35,436 bases of DNA from Asaia bogorensis (GCA_945861095.1 CAMATI010000018.1:1-35436); one strand, 5' to 3'; positions 25,892 to 34,618 are shown, counted from the stretch's first letter. Made by a program: numbers and translations. Notes: generated from the sequence alone by a model not told the origin.

Positions 25892-26413
25892 ATGAAACGT
25901 CCTGGACATTGGCAGTCGATCCTTCTCCTGACAGGGTTTCTCGCGGCCGCGACCAGCGGGTTCGCGCAGCCCGCCGCGCTGCCCGCTGACTGGCCGCCCC
26001 ATCTGCGAACGACGTTGTTTCCCGAATGGATCGATGCGGCGAAACAAATCAAATGGCCGCCCCGCGATGGTTGCGCCGAGGATGCGCCGGTTGCCGCGAC
26101 AATCGAAGCCGGAGCCCTGATCGATCGCTTTGGCAGCGAGGGGGGCAGCTTCTTCAGCCCTGTCGGTCAATCCTTCGCCGCACGCGCCCTGCCCTATGTC
26201 TGTGCTCAGATGGCCTACACGACCTATCGCGTGAAACAGACCATCAACGTCCATCGCTGTGCCGCGGCGCCCTGGTTCAGAGAGCCGGGCGGCGCGATCC
26301 AATACAAGACCGCCGAACCGGCCTACAAGCTTCTGGCATCCGGCATGATCGAGGTGGCGAAACTTGACCCGACATCAGATGGTAAGCCTGTTTCGCCGTG
26401 CGGCGGTCCCTGA
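25892..26413 (+). CDS. Secreted TNT-domain protein (tuberculosis necrotizing toxin-like NAD+ glycohydrolase family)
   Basis: Signal peptide SILLLTGFLAAATSGFAQ; then IKWPPRDGCAEDAP...GALIDRFGSEGGSFFSPVGQSFAARALPYVC...YTTYRVKQTINVHRCAAAPWFREPGGAIQYKT, matching the TNT pattern (DRFGxxGGxFxSPxGxxFxxRxLP ... Y.V..xxxVxxxxxAPWFxxPGGxxQY). Confidence 0.85.
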   Translation: MKRPGHWQSILLLTGFLAAATSGFAQPAALPADWPPHLRTTLFPEWIDAAKQIKWPPRDGCAEDAPVAATIEAGALIDRFGSEGGSFFSPVGQSFAARALPYVCAQMAYTTYRVKQTINVHRCAAAPWFREPGGAIQYKTAEPAYKLLASGMIEVAKLDPTSDGKPVSPCGGP

Positions 26414-26624
26414 TCATTTCTACGTTATCGACGGGGGCCTGGGGACGGGGGAATGCTTCGGTCTCGAAGCCACCGCGTCCGGCTGGCAGGTCTATTACAG
26501 CGAGCGTGGCGGGAAATCTCCGCTGGACCAGTATCCCGACGAGGATGCGGCATGCCGAGCGATGATTGGGCATGTGGATCGGATGATGCGTGGGGCGGGA
26601 AGAGGGGCGATCATTCAACCTTGA
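26364..26624 (+). CDS. Small protein, candidate immunity protein for the TNT-domain toxin
   Basis: TTG start 26364 with upstream gaggtgg (alternative ATG 26379). VSLFRRAAVPDHFYVIDGGLGTGECFGLEATASGWQVYYSERGGKSPLDQYPDEDAACRAMIGHVDRMMR: acidic, YYSERG..S...F/Y..E..AC pattern; overlaps the toxin 3' end out of frame. Confidence 0.7.
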   Translation: MTRHQMVSLFRRAAVPDHFYVIDGGLGTGECFGLEATASGWQVYYSERGGKSPLDQYPDEDAACRAMIGHVDRMMRGAGRGAIIQP

Positions 26625-26637
26625 TCGGGTGGCATGT

Positions 26638-26669
26638 CCCCGAGCCGCTCCGGTGCAAGCGGCTCGGGG
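26638..26669. terminator. Strong hairpin between convergent genes, candidate bidirectional terminator
   Basis: ccccgagccgct - ccggtgca - agcggctcgggg: 12-bp perfect stem, 8-nt loop, between the convergent stops at 26624 and 26686. No clear T-tract. Confidence 0.55.
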
Positions 26670-26685
26670 GCAGTGGCGGCCCGCG

Positions 26686-28284
26686 CTACGCCGCCGCCAG
26701 CATCATCCGGGACGCCTTTTCCCCGATCATGATCGACGGCGCATTGGTGTTGCCCGACGTCAGGGTCGGCATGATCGACGCATCGGCGACCCGCAGGCCC
26801 TGGATGCCGTGCACCCGCAACTGATCGTCGACCACCGCCATCGGATCGCGCCCCATCTTGCAGGTGCCGACCGGATGGTAGGTGGTTTCGGCGTTCTTCT
26901 TGACCCAGTCGAGCAGCTCATCATCCGACTGGATGTTCACGCCCGGCGCGATTTCGTCGGTGGCGATCCCCTGCATGGCGGGCGCGGTCATGATGCGGCG
27001 CGCGATGCGCATGGCTTCCAGGGTCACGTCACGATCGAGCTGGGCGCTCATGAAGTTGAAGCGGATCGCCGGCGGGCTGTTCGCCGACTTCGACGACACA
27101 TGAATGCTGCCCGTGCTTTCCGAGCGCAGGATGTTCATGATCGCGGTGACCCCGGACTCTTTCGCGATCTTGAAATTGGGCGTCGACAGGAACGGGATCC
27201 AGGAAATCGCCGCATCCGGTGCATCCAACCCGGCCCGGGTGCGCACATAGGCCCGGATCGGGGACGCCGGCAGACCCAGCAGGCCCTTGCGCGTCAGGCC
27301 GTATTTCAGCGCCTCCCACACCAACCCCAGGCCGCGTGCCTTGTCGTTGTAGGTCATGCCCAGGGACGGCAGGATCGACCATTTCATGCGCGGTGAGTAA
27401 TGGTCGCGCAGGTTTTCCCCGACACCTTTCAGTTCGTGACGCACCTCGATACCCAGCGCCTGCAACCGTTCCGCCTGGCCGATGCCGGACAGTTCCAGCA
27501 ATTGCGGAGAGTTGATGGCGCCGGCGCTGACGACGACCTCCTTGTTGGCGCGCGCTTCTTTCTGCTGTACGCCGACATTGTAACGAACCCCGACGCAGCG
27601 CTTGCCTTCGAACAACAGGCACTCGGTCAGCGCGTTGGCCTGGATGGTCAGGTTGGGCCGGCCGCGCGCGGGGTCGAGGTAGCAATAGGCGGTGCTCATG
27701 CGACGGCCATTGCGGATGGTCGTCTGGGTCATGCCGATGCCGTCCTGCTTGGCGCCGTTATAGTCCTTTGTGTAGGGGATCCCGATCTCGCCGGCGGCCT
27801 TGATGATGGCATCGTAGATGGGGCCGCCTTCGTTGTTTTCGGTGACCTTCAGCGGGCCGGCGCGACCGCGGTATTCCTCGTCGCCGTCCCCCTGGTAGCT
27901 TTCCATGTCGCGGAAGATCGGCAGGACTTCCCGATAGCTCCAGCCGCGATTGCCCAACTGCGCCCAGGTGTCATAATCCTGCGACTGGCCCCGCACGAAG
28001 ACCATGCCGTTGATGGACGAAGACCCGCCCAGCAGCTTGCCGCGCGGGATGGGAATGCGGCGATTGCCGGTGCCTTCGTCCGGTTCGGACGAATACAGCC
28101 AGTTGGCGGCAGGGTTGTCGATCAGCTTGGCGAAGCCGACCGGAATGCGCGACCACGGGTGGCTTTCCCGCCCGGCTTCCAGCACCAGGACCTTGTTCTT
28201 CGCCTCCGCGCTCAATCGATTGGCGAGCACCGATCCGGCCGATCCGGCCCCTACCACAATGTAATCGAACGTCTGACTGTCCAT
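26686..28284 (-). CDS. GMC family FAD-dependent oxidoreductase (choline dehydrogenase-like)
   Basis: MDSQTFDYIVVGAGSAGSVLANRLS...KLLGGSSSINGMVFVRGQSQDYDTWAQLGNRGWSYREVLPIF...SAGAINSPQLLELSGIGQ...TYHPVGTCKMGRDPMAVVDDQLRVHGIQGLRVADASIMPTLTSGNTNAPSIMIGEKAS. Confidence 0.96.
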   Translation of the reverse strand: MDSQTFDYIVVGAGSAGSVLANRLSAEAKNKVLVLEAGRESHPWSRIPVGFAKLIDNPAANWLYSSEPDEGTGNRRIPIPRGKLLGGSSSINGMVFVRGQSQDYDTWAQLGNRGWSYREVLPIFRDMESYQGDGDEEYRGRAGPLKVTENNEGGPIYDAIIKAAGEIGIPYTKDYNGAKQDGIGMTQTTIRNGRRMSTAYCYLDPARGRPNLTIQANALTECLLFEGKRCVGVRYNVGVQQKEARANKEVVVSAGAINSPQLLELSGIGQAERLQALGIEVRHELKGVGENLRDHYSPRMKWSILPSLGMTYNDKARGLGLVWEALKYGLTRKGLLGLPASPIRAYVRTRAGLDAPDAAISWIPFLSTPNFKIAKESGVTAIMNILRSESTGSIHVSSKSANSPPAIRFNFMSAQLDRDVTLEAMRIARRIMTAPAMQGIATDEIAPGVNIQSDDELLDWVKKNAETTYHPVGTCKMGRDPMAVVDDQLRVHGIQGLRVADASIMPTLTSGNTNAPSIMIGEKASRMMLAAA

Positions 28285-28365
28285 ATTCCCCACCTGCCGT
28301 TCGGCAATGCGAACCATCGGTTCGCGTTATCTTCGCTATCGGGCCACGCCCCTGCCTGTCCGCGC

Positions 28366-28938
28366 CTACTTGTCCGCGGCCGGGGAGGCCAGACCGTCGG
28401 GCGGCCAAATTTTCAGCTCCGGGGTCAGCGGTATGCGAAGGTTGCGGAACAGGAGCGAAAACGACATCCAGTTGCCCATCGCGATGATGAACTCGACCTG
28501 CTCGCCCGGATCGGTGACGTATTTGACGACCTCTGCCCACGCGGCGTCGGAAATCGACTTGCCCTCCAAGCACTCGTCCGTCGCGGTCAGAATGGCCTTG
28601 TCGGCCGGTGTCAGGCGGTCGGACTTGCGCCAGTCCCGCACCGCCAGGATATCCTCGGGCGGAATTTTCGCCTCGGACGCCACCCGCCAATGCTGGGTCC
28701 ATTCATAGGCGGACCCGGTGACCCAACCGATCCGCATGATCATCAGTTCGCGCAGGCGCGTGTCGAACTTGTTGTTTTCCAGCAGTTGCATCAACTGGCC
28801 GAACGCCACCCGAGCCACGCCCGGATTGTTCGCCACCACGCGAAACGCCTCGCTTTGCGTCCGACGGGCCGGCATGCCCATCGCGTCGCCGAGTTCCCGG
28901 GCGCGTTCCAGCGATACCATTGGCACACGTAAGGTCAT
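28366..28938 (-). CDS. Carboxymuconolactone decarboxylase (AhpD-like) family protein
   Basis: LRELMIMRIGWVTGSAYEWTQHWRVASEAKIPPEDILAVRDWRKSDRLTPADKAILTATDECL...ISDAAWAEVVKYV. The catalytic CxxC appears replaced (SAYEWTQH). Confidence 0.85.
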   Translation of the reverse strand: MTLRVPMVSLERARELGDAMGMPARRTQSEAFRVVANNPGVARVAFGQLMQLLENNKFDTRLRELMIMRIGWVTGSAYEWTQHWRVASEAKIPPEDILAVRDWRKSDRLTPADKAILTATDECLEGKSISDAAWAEVVKYVTDPGEQVEFIIAMGNWMSFSLLFRNLRIPLTPELKIWPPDGLASPAADK

Positions 28939-29285
28939 GGTCTCTTCCCCTTTGTCATTGGCCTGATCGTCCATCGCCTTGCGCCGGACCGCAACCCCTG
29001 CCCGCTGGTTCTGGTTCCGGTGGGACATCAACGGCGCCGCATCCCCGGCGCCGCATCCCCGGGAGCAGCGGGCGCGCTGACATCGAGGGGGCCTTGATGC
29101 CGAGCCGGAATGCCGGCGGTTGAATGACGGTCCGCGACCGGGCAAACGGGTGGCTTGGCAGGGCCAGGCCCTGGATCAGGCTGGCGATTCGTTTGCAACC
29201 CCCAGGCCGGCGTGCCGGCCGCTTGGGATCGCCGGCCGATTGGGCGACCCGCAATATAGCGCGGGTTGCCAGGTCAGATTCGGCC

Positions 29286-29421
29286 CAGAGGATGGGCCAG
29301 AGGATGGGCCAGGCAATCGGTCGATCGTATCGTCGGTTGGCAGCGATCAAGCGGTTGGTAGCGACCGGACGGCTGGCAGCGACCACGCGGTTGGCAGCGA
29401 CCAGCGGTTGGCAGCGACTGG
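29286..29421. repeat. Two adjacent minisatellites: 12-bp cagaggatgggc (x2 plus partial) and 17/18-bp cggttggcagcgaccag (x5)
   Basis: 29286-29312 cagaggatgggc cagaggatgggc cag; 29334-29421 cggttggcagcgatcaag cggttggtagcgaccgga cggctggcagcgaccacg cggttggcagcgaccag cggttggcagcgactgg. Confidence 0.9.
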
Positions 29422-29563
29422 CGCGACCGTCGCTTCGGCTCGGCCATGCCCCGGTCGCGTCCCGCACGCCCCGGATCGCTCTCCACACGCGGTCAGGATG
29501 CCGCGTGTCCGCGGGTCCGGGCGGGTCTTTGCCCGCACCGGCGGTTGGGTACGGCGCGGGCGC

Positions 29564-30280
29564 TCAGACCGGCGCTTCGGCGCTGGGTCGCGGTGGGACG
29601 TCGCTTTTGGCCTGGTCCGTGATCATCTCAATCCGGCCGGTGATCTGTCCGCCATCTTCCACCTGCAAGCGGCGGCACCGGGCGGTGCCCAGCACCCGAC
29701 CCGTCGCGCGCACCACCAGGCTGCCGCGCGCGGTCAAGGTGCCGTCGATGGTGCCGCCGATTTCGGCGTCCTCCACTTCGACTTCCCCCTTGAACACGCC
29801 GCCGGCCATGATCGCGAGTTCGGTCGCGTGGATCATGCTGGCTTCGACCGTGCCTTCGACCACCAGGCGTTCGGCATCCTGCACCACGCCTTGCACGCTG
29901 ATGCCACGGCCGACGACCAGGGTGCGGCGTTCCGCCGGGTCACGCGCCGGGGCGCGAGCGGGTGCCACCGCCGGGCGGGGTGGGATCCCGGGGGCGTTCG
30001 GCGCGGTGGCTGGGAAGGGTGGTCGGGACATCGCGGGCGCATCCTTCGGTGGGGCGGGTCGGAACGGAGGAACGCCGAGACCATTGTCATGCGACGGGTC
30101 CAGCGGGCGGTAAGGTTGATCGGGATTCTGGTTGGCCTCGGCCGCCGACGCATCAGGAAGCGGGGCGGATCCGGCCGATGGCGAAGCGTTCGGCCCCGAG
30201 GCCGTCGGCTCATCGGGCTTGCGGCGTTTGAACAAAGGGAACCCCACATGTCTCAAGGCATTCGATGACGCGTCTACCAT
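29564..30280 (-). CDS. Bactofilin family polymer-forming cytoskeletal protein
   Basis: Pro-rich N-terminus, then RTLVVGRGISVQGVVQDAERLVVEGTVEASMIHATELAIMAGGVFKGEVEVEDAEIGGTIDGTLTARGSLVVRATGRVLGTARCRRLQVEDGGQITGRIEM: beta-helical bactofilin repeats. Confidence 0.92.
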   Translation of the reverse strand: MVDASSNALRHVGFPLFKRRKPDEPTASGPNASPSAGSAPLPDASAAEANQNPDQPYRPLDPSHDNGLGVPPFRPAPPKDAPAMSRPPFPATAPNAPGIPPRPAVAPARAPARDPAERRTLVVGRGISVQGVVQDAERLVVEGTVEASMIHATELAIMAGGVFKGEVEVEDAEIGGTIDGTLTARGSLVVRATGRVLGTARCRRLQVEDGGQITGRIEMITDQAKSDVPPRPSAEAPV

Positions 30281-30340
30281 GCCGAGCGGATGCGGGCCAG
30301 CGACCAACGGCGGTTATCCACAGCGATCCTGTTGCCCGCC

Positions 30341-31165
30341 TCACCGGTCCGCCGGAAACCGCGCCTTGTCCCCGGCCATGATCATGTCCAGGACATGGAC
30401 CATGGAGGCAATTCCAAGCACGGGCAGCAGAAGATTGACGAACGGGACCCAGGTCAGCAGCGCTAGCAGCCTGTCGGACTTGGGGCGCTGACGCAATAAA
30501 CGTTAACAATTTCCCAAGCATGTGACACGATATTACGTTTGAATCCGATATGGAGACATAAAACTCCGAAAATCGGCGATTTTGGGCTAAGTCCGACAGG
30601 CTGCTAGGATCGCCCCCTGGCCAAGTGCGGCCGAGCGGTTTTGGCGGTAGGTCCATTCGGCCTGGTCGCGAGACATGCGCCGCATGGCCACCGCGACAAA
30701 GAAGCCGCGGCCGATGGCATAGGCGGTGACGGCCCAGCCCAGCAGCAATCCCAATCCGGGGATCAGCAGGGCCAGCACCAACGCCAGCAATGCCAGGGCC
30801 AAAACCCGCAGGCCCAACATCGCCGCATCCAGAATCTGTTCCAGCAGCGGCGCCCCGAATGCTGGCGGCATATCTGGGTAGTAGCGCCGCTCCACCGCGG
30901 TGGCGATTCGATCGACGTAAAGAGTGGCGATCGCGGCGGCGACCGGGATGAACAGCCACATCGCCAACAGGCTTGCCCCTATGGTGGCAAGAAGGTCCGC
31001 GGCCCACGCCAACGGCCCATCCATGGCCAACAATCCGTGCACCATCCAAAGTGCGACCCCGTGCAACACCACGAAACAGCCGAACGCCCAGGCGAGGCCT
31101 CGGACGACGACGCCCAGGAAGACCGGGTCGGCAAGTTGGGAGACGGAACGGATGGTCGGGATCAT
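30341..31165 (-). pseudogene. EI24/CysZ-like membrane protein gene interrupted by a small insertion element (surviving ORF 30587-31165)
   Basis: The ORF from 31165 ends ...GQGAILAACRT* inside the element. Deleting 30467-30603 plus one CTAG restores ...GQGAILALLTWVPFVNLLLPVLGIASMVHVLDMIMAGDKARFPADR* with stop at 30341-30343. Confidence 0.88.
30467..30603. mobile_element. MITE-like non-autonomous element, 137 bp, 15-bp perfect TIRs, CTAG target-site duplication
   Basis: TIRs cagcctgtcggactt (30467-30481) / aagtccgacaggctg (30589-30603), flanked by ctag at 30463-30466 and 30604-30607; no internal ORF; interrupts a reconstructable gene. Confidence 0.9.
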
Positions 31166-31448
31166 GCGGTCCGTTTTTGCGGGATCGCGGTCCGCTGGCG
31201 CAAGGACGGCGATCGGAACGCAGAGGGATCGGAGACTTTGCGGCGACATTTCCCAAGCCTCTTATGTCGCCAGTTGTTGGTCCCGTGCGTCGCCGGCTTG
31301 GCCGGTGCGTGCCCAACGGTCCGCACAGGTCTCGCACGGAGAAAGCGGAGGACCACAGAGGGCCACGGAGTCCGGACTTGGAGACTCAGGTTTGCCGTCC
31401 TCCCCGAATCGGATGGAGCCTCACGCCCGATCCGGGCATTCTCCCCAC

Positions 31449-32291
31449 ATGCCCCAGCGCGTCATCTTCTCCGCCGACGATTTCGGCCTGACCCCATCGG
31501 TGAACGAGGCGGTGGAGCAGGCCCACCGTCACGGCATCCTGGACGCCGCCAGCCTGATGGTCGCCGCCCCCGCCGCGGCCGACGCCGTCCAGCGGGCGCG
31601 CGCCATGCCCGGGTTGCGTGTCGGCCTGCACCTGGTGGTGATCGAGGGGCCGGCCGTCAGCCCGGTGAACGACATCCCCGCTCTGATCGGGCCGGACGGG
31701 GAGTTTCCCTCCAATCAGCTTGGCCTCGGCATCGACTACTTCTTCCGCCCCTCCGTCCGTCGGCAACTGGCACGAGAAATCCGGGCGCAGTTCGCCGCGT
31801 TCGCCGCGACCGGCCTGACCCTGGACCATGCCAACGCCCATAAGCACATGCACCTGCACCCGACCGTCGGCCGGATGATGATCGAGATCGGGCGCGAGTT
31901 CGGGTTGCGATCGGTCCGCGTTCCGGCGGAACCGCCCTCTGTGCTGGCTCAATGCGGCACCACCGTCGGTTTTGGCGACCGCGCGCTGCACGGTTGGACC
32001 CGCCTGCTGCGCCGACAGGTCCGGCGAGCCGGCCTGGTCACGCCGGACCATTGCTTTGGCCTCGCCTGGAGCGGCCATATGACCCTCGACCGGGTCCACC
32101 GTCTGCTGGGCGTCCTTCCCGACGGAACGAGCGAAATCTATTTCCACCCGGGTGTGGAGCAGGATGCCTGCCTGCGCCACCTGATGCCGGACTACGAACA
32201 CAGTGCCGAATTGCAGACCCTGTTGGATCGGGATGGCCGGATTCGGGCGTTGCTGGCCGGGTTTGCGGCCGGCCGCGAAGCCCCTGGATAG
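31449..32291 (+). CDS. ChbG/YdjC-like deacetylase, hopanoid biosynthesis-associated HpnK-like
   Basis: RVIFSADDFGLTPSVNEAVEQAHRHGILDAASLMVAAPAAADAVQRARAMPGLRVGLHLVVIEGPAVSP...LTLDHANAHKHMHLHPTVGRMMIEIGREFGLRSVRVPAEPP. Confidence 0.85.
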   Translation: MPQRVIFSADDFGLTPSVNEAVEQAHRHGILDAASLMVAAPAAADAVQRARAMPGLRVGLHLVVIEGPAVSPVNDIPALIGPDGEFPSNQLGLGIDYFFRPSVRRQLAREIRAQFAAFAATGLTLDHANAHKHMHLHPTVGRMMIEIGREFGLRSVRVPAEPPSVLAQCGTTVGFGDRALHGWTRLLRRQVRRAGLVTPDHCFGLAWSGHMTLDRVHRLLGVLPDGTSEIYFHPGVEQDACLRHLMPDYEHSAELQTLLDRDGRIRALLAGFAAGREAPG

Positions 32292-32332
32292 CGGGCAGTG
32301 CCGTCCCGGTGAGCGGCGTTCGCAACGGTGCC

Positions 32333-32368
32333 CATGGGGGATGCCATGGGGGATATCATCGGGGATGC
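32333..32368. repeat. Short tandem repeat: 12-bp unit catgggggatgc x3
   Basis: catgggggatgc catgggggatat catcggggatgc, 42 bp after the HpnK-like stop. Confidence 0.8.
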
Positions 32369-32513
32369 CGCGGCGCCGTTGCAGCCACGGTTTGCGCCAG
32401 ACGCATCGGGGCGTGGGCGTGAAGCGGCCTGTCCGGGAGGGAATTCTTCTATCCTCGGTCGCGGATGCGTTGACAGAAGGCGGTGACTCGCTCTAGTCCG
32501 CTCTTCCCGGTGC

Positions 32514-32599
32514 GGAGGGGTGCCCGAGTGGCTAAAGGGGACGGACTGTAAATCCGTTGGCGCACGCCTACGTTGGTTCGAATCCAACCCCCTCCACCA
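32514..32599 (+). tRNA. tRNA-Tyr (anticodon GTA), CCA encoded
   Basis: Acceptor ggagggg/cccctcc, anticodon loop ctGTAaa in ggactgtaaatcc, long variable arm, T-arm gttggttcgaatccaac, discriminator A plus CCA. Confidence 0.96.
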
Positions 32600-32750
32600 G
32601 GAAATTTCCCCACCGATCCTGTTCACGTCAGCGGCCATTGCCGCCACCGTCCTGACGTTGTTGGTGGCCCCGGTCTCGGCGGGGCTGTCCCTTGGTCCCT
32701 TCCCCCCTCCCCCCTTCCGCCAGGCCCGGATTTCTGCAAGCCTCGGCCCC

Positions 32751-33779
32751 ATGAATGACTCGCCATCACACCCGTCGCTTGCGTTGCACCGCTCGCTGGT
32801 CACACTCGATACCCATATCGACATTCCCTGGCCGCCCGGCCTGGACCCGTTCCAGGACGGCCAGCGCCGCGTCGATATGCCAAAAATGCAGCGCGGCGGG
32901 CTCAGCGCCGGGTGTTTCGTGGCCTATGTGCCGCAGGCCACCCGATCCCCCGCGAACGAGGACGCCGCCTTCACCCGTGCCATCGCCATGCTGGACCATA
33001 TCAACGCCATGGGCCGGACCGAGGCCGGGATCACCGCCCGGGTCACGCCCACCGCCGATTCCATCGAAGCCGCCAAGCGCGATGGCGTGCTGGCGATCGT
33101 GCCGGCGGTCGAGAACGGGTTCTCGGTCGGCAGCGACCTGGGACGCATCGCCCAGTTCCGCGACCGCGGTGCCCGCTATCTGACCCTGACGCATAACGGC
33201 CACAACAACCTGGGCGATTCCTGCAATCCGCGCCGTGACCTCGGCGACCGCGATGTCGAGCATGGCGGGCTGTCCACCCTGGGGCGCCTCGCGGTGCGCG
33301 AACTCAATCGCGTCGGCATGCTGGTCGATGTCGCGCACGTATCGCGCGACACCATGCTGCACGCGTCCGAGGAATCCCGCACGCCCATCGTGTCCACCCA
33401 TTCCTGCGTCAGCGCGCTCTGCGACCATTCCCGCAACATGACGGACTGGCAGTTGGACGTGATCCGCGCCGTCAAGGGCGTCATCCAGATCACCGCCGTG
33501 TCCGCCTTCCTGAAGCCGCACGCGAAACCCAACGAGGTGACGGTCGCCGATTTCGCCGACCATGTGGATTATGCCGTGAAGCGGATCGGCATCGATCACG
33601 TCGGCATATCCTCGGACTTCGACGGCGGCGGCGGCTTCAGCGACTGGCACGATGCCGGCGAAAGCGCCAACATCACCGCAGTCCTGGTCAGCCGCGGATA
33701 CGATCGCGGCGCCCTGGAAAAGCTCTGGGGCGGCAACTTCCTGCGCGTGATGCGGGTCGCGGAACAGGCGGCCGAGTGA
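32751..33779 (+). CDS. Membrane dipeptidase (peptidase M19 family)
   Basis: LVTLDTHIDIPW...GGLSAGCFVAYVPQ...GARYLTLTHNGHNNLGDS...GMLVDVAHVSRDTMLHASEESRTPIVSTHSCVSALCDHSRNMTDWQLDVI...IDHVGISSDFDGGGGF. Confidence 0.95.
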   Translation: MNDSPSHPSLALHRSLVTLDTHIDIPWPPGLDPFQDGQRRVDMPKMQRGGLSAGCFVAYVPQATRSPANEDAAFTRAIAMLDHINAMGRTEAGITARVTPTADSIEAAKRDGVLAIVPAVENGFSVGSDLGRIAQFRDRGARYLTLTHNGHNNLGDSCNPRRDLGDRDVEHGGLSTLGRLAVRELNRVGMLVDVAHVSRDTMLHASEESRTPIVSTHSCVSALCDHSRNMTDWQLDVIRAVKGVIQITAVSAFLKPHAKPNEVTVADFADHVDYAVKRIGIDHVGISSDFDGGGGFSDWHDAGESANITAVLVSRGYDRGALEKLWGGNFLRVMRVAEQAAE

Positions 33780-34618
33780 TGCGCACCGTCGTCCTGCCGG
33801 GCGGCGAGGCCGTCCCCGCCCTGGGCCAGGGCACTTGGTATATGGGTGATCGGCGCGCGTCCGCGAAACAGGAGGCCGACGCCCTGCGGCTGGGCATCGA
33901 CCTGGGCATGACCCTGATCGACACGGCCGAGATGTACGGCAATGGCGGCGCCGAGGAAGTGGTCGCCGAGGCCGCCGCCGGCCAGCGCGACAAACTGTTC
34001 ATCGTGAGCAAGGTCTATCCGCACAACGCATCCCGGTCCGGCATTCCGCTGGCCTGTGATCGCAGTCTGAAGCGGCTGAAGACCGACCGGATCGACCTCT
34101 ATCTGCTGCACTGGCGCGGCAGCCATCCCCTGGCCGAGACGGTCGAGGCGTTCGAGCGGCTGAAATCCTCCGGCAAAATCCGCCATTGGGGCGTTTCCAA
34201 CCTGGACACCGACGACATGGAGGAGCTGACCGCCGTCCCTGCCGGTACCCATTGTGCGGCGAATCAGGTCCTGTATCACCCGAACAGCCGCGGGATCGAG
34301 TTCGACCTGTTGCCCTGGTGCGCGCGCCATCAGGTGCCGATCATGGCCTATTCGCCGCTGGGTCACAGCGTGGACCGGCTGTTGCGCTCGCCGGCCCTGG
34401 TCGGGGTGGCAAAACGCCATGGCGTGACGCCGGCGCAGATCGCGATTGCCTGGGGGATGCGCCACGGCAACGTGATCTCCATCCCGAAAGCGGCCAATCC
34501 GGCCCATGTGCGAGAGAACGCGGGTGCGGCGGACATAATCCTGACAGATCAGGATCTGTCCGAGATCGACGCGGCCCACCGTCCACCCGCCCGCAAGCAG
34601 GCGCTGGATCTGCTGTAG
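33776..34618 (+). CDS. Aldo/keto reductase
   Basis: VPALGQGTWYMGD...LGIDLGMTLIDTAEMYGNGGAEEVVAEA...FIVSKVYPHNAS...RIDLYLLHWRGSHPL...IRHWGVSNLDTDDMEEL; GTG 33776 or ATG 33779, overlapping the M19 stop. Confidence 0.95.
   Translation: MMRTVVLPGGEAVPALGQGTWYMGDRRASAKQEADALRLGIDLGMTLIDTAEMYGNGGAEEVVAEAAAGQRDKLFIVSKVYPHNASRSGIPLACDRSLKRLKTDRIDLYLLHWRGSHPLAETVEAFERLKSSGKIRHWGVSNLDTDDMEELTAVPAGTHCAANQVLYHPNSRGIEFDLLPWCARHQVPIMAYSPLGHSVDRLLRSPALVGVAKRHGVTPAQIAIAWGMRHGNVISIPKAANPAHVRENAGAADIILTDQDLSEIDAAHRPPARKQALDLL

Noticed and set aside
27400-28932. 510-aa plus-strand ORF antisense to the GMC oxidoreductase
   Set aside because: Shadow ORF across two confident minus-strand genes.
32514-32599. tRNA-Tyr as attachment site of the 35021 integrase
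   Set aside because: About 2.4 kb of core-like genes separate them and the tRNA 3' end is not repeated near the integrase.
32520-32750. N-terminal extension MPEWLKGTDCKSVGARLRWFESNPLHQ of the M19 ORF
   Set aside because: This is the translated tRNA-Tyr sequence; the real M19 start is the ATG at 32751.
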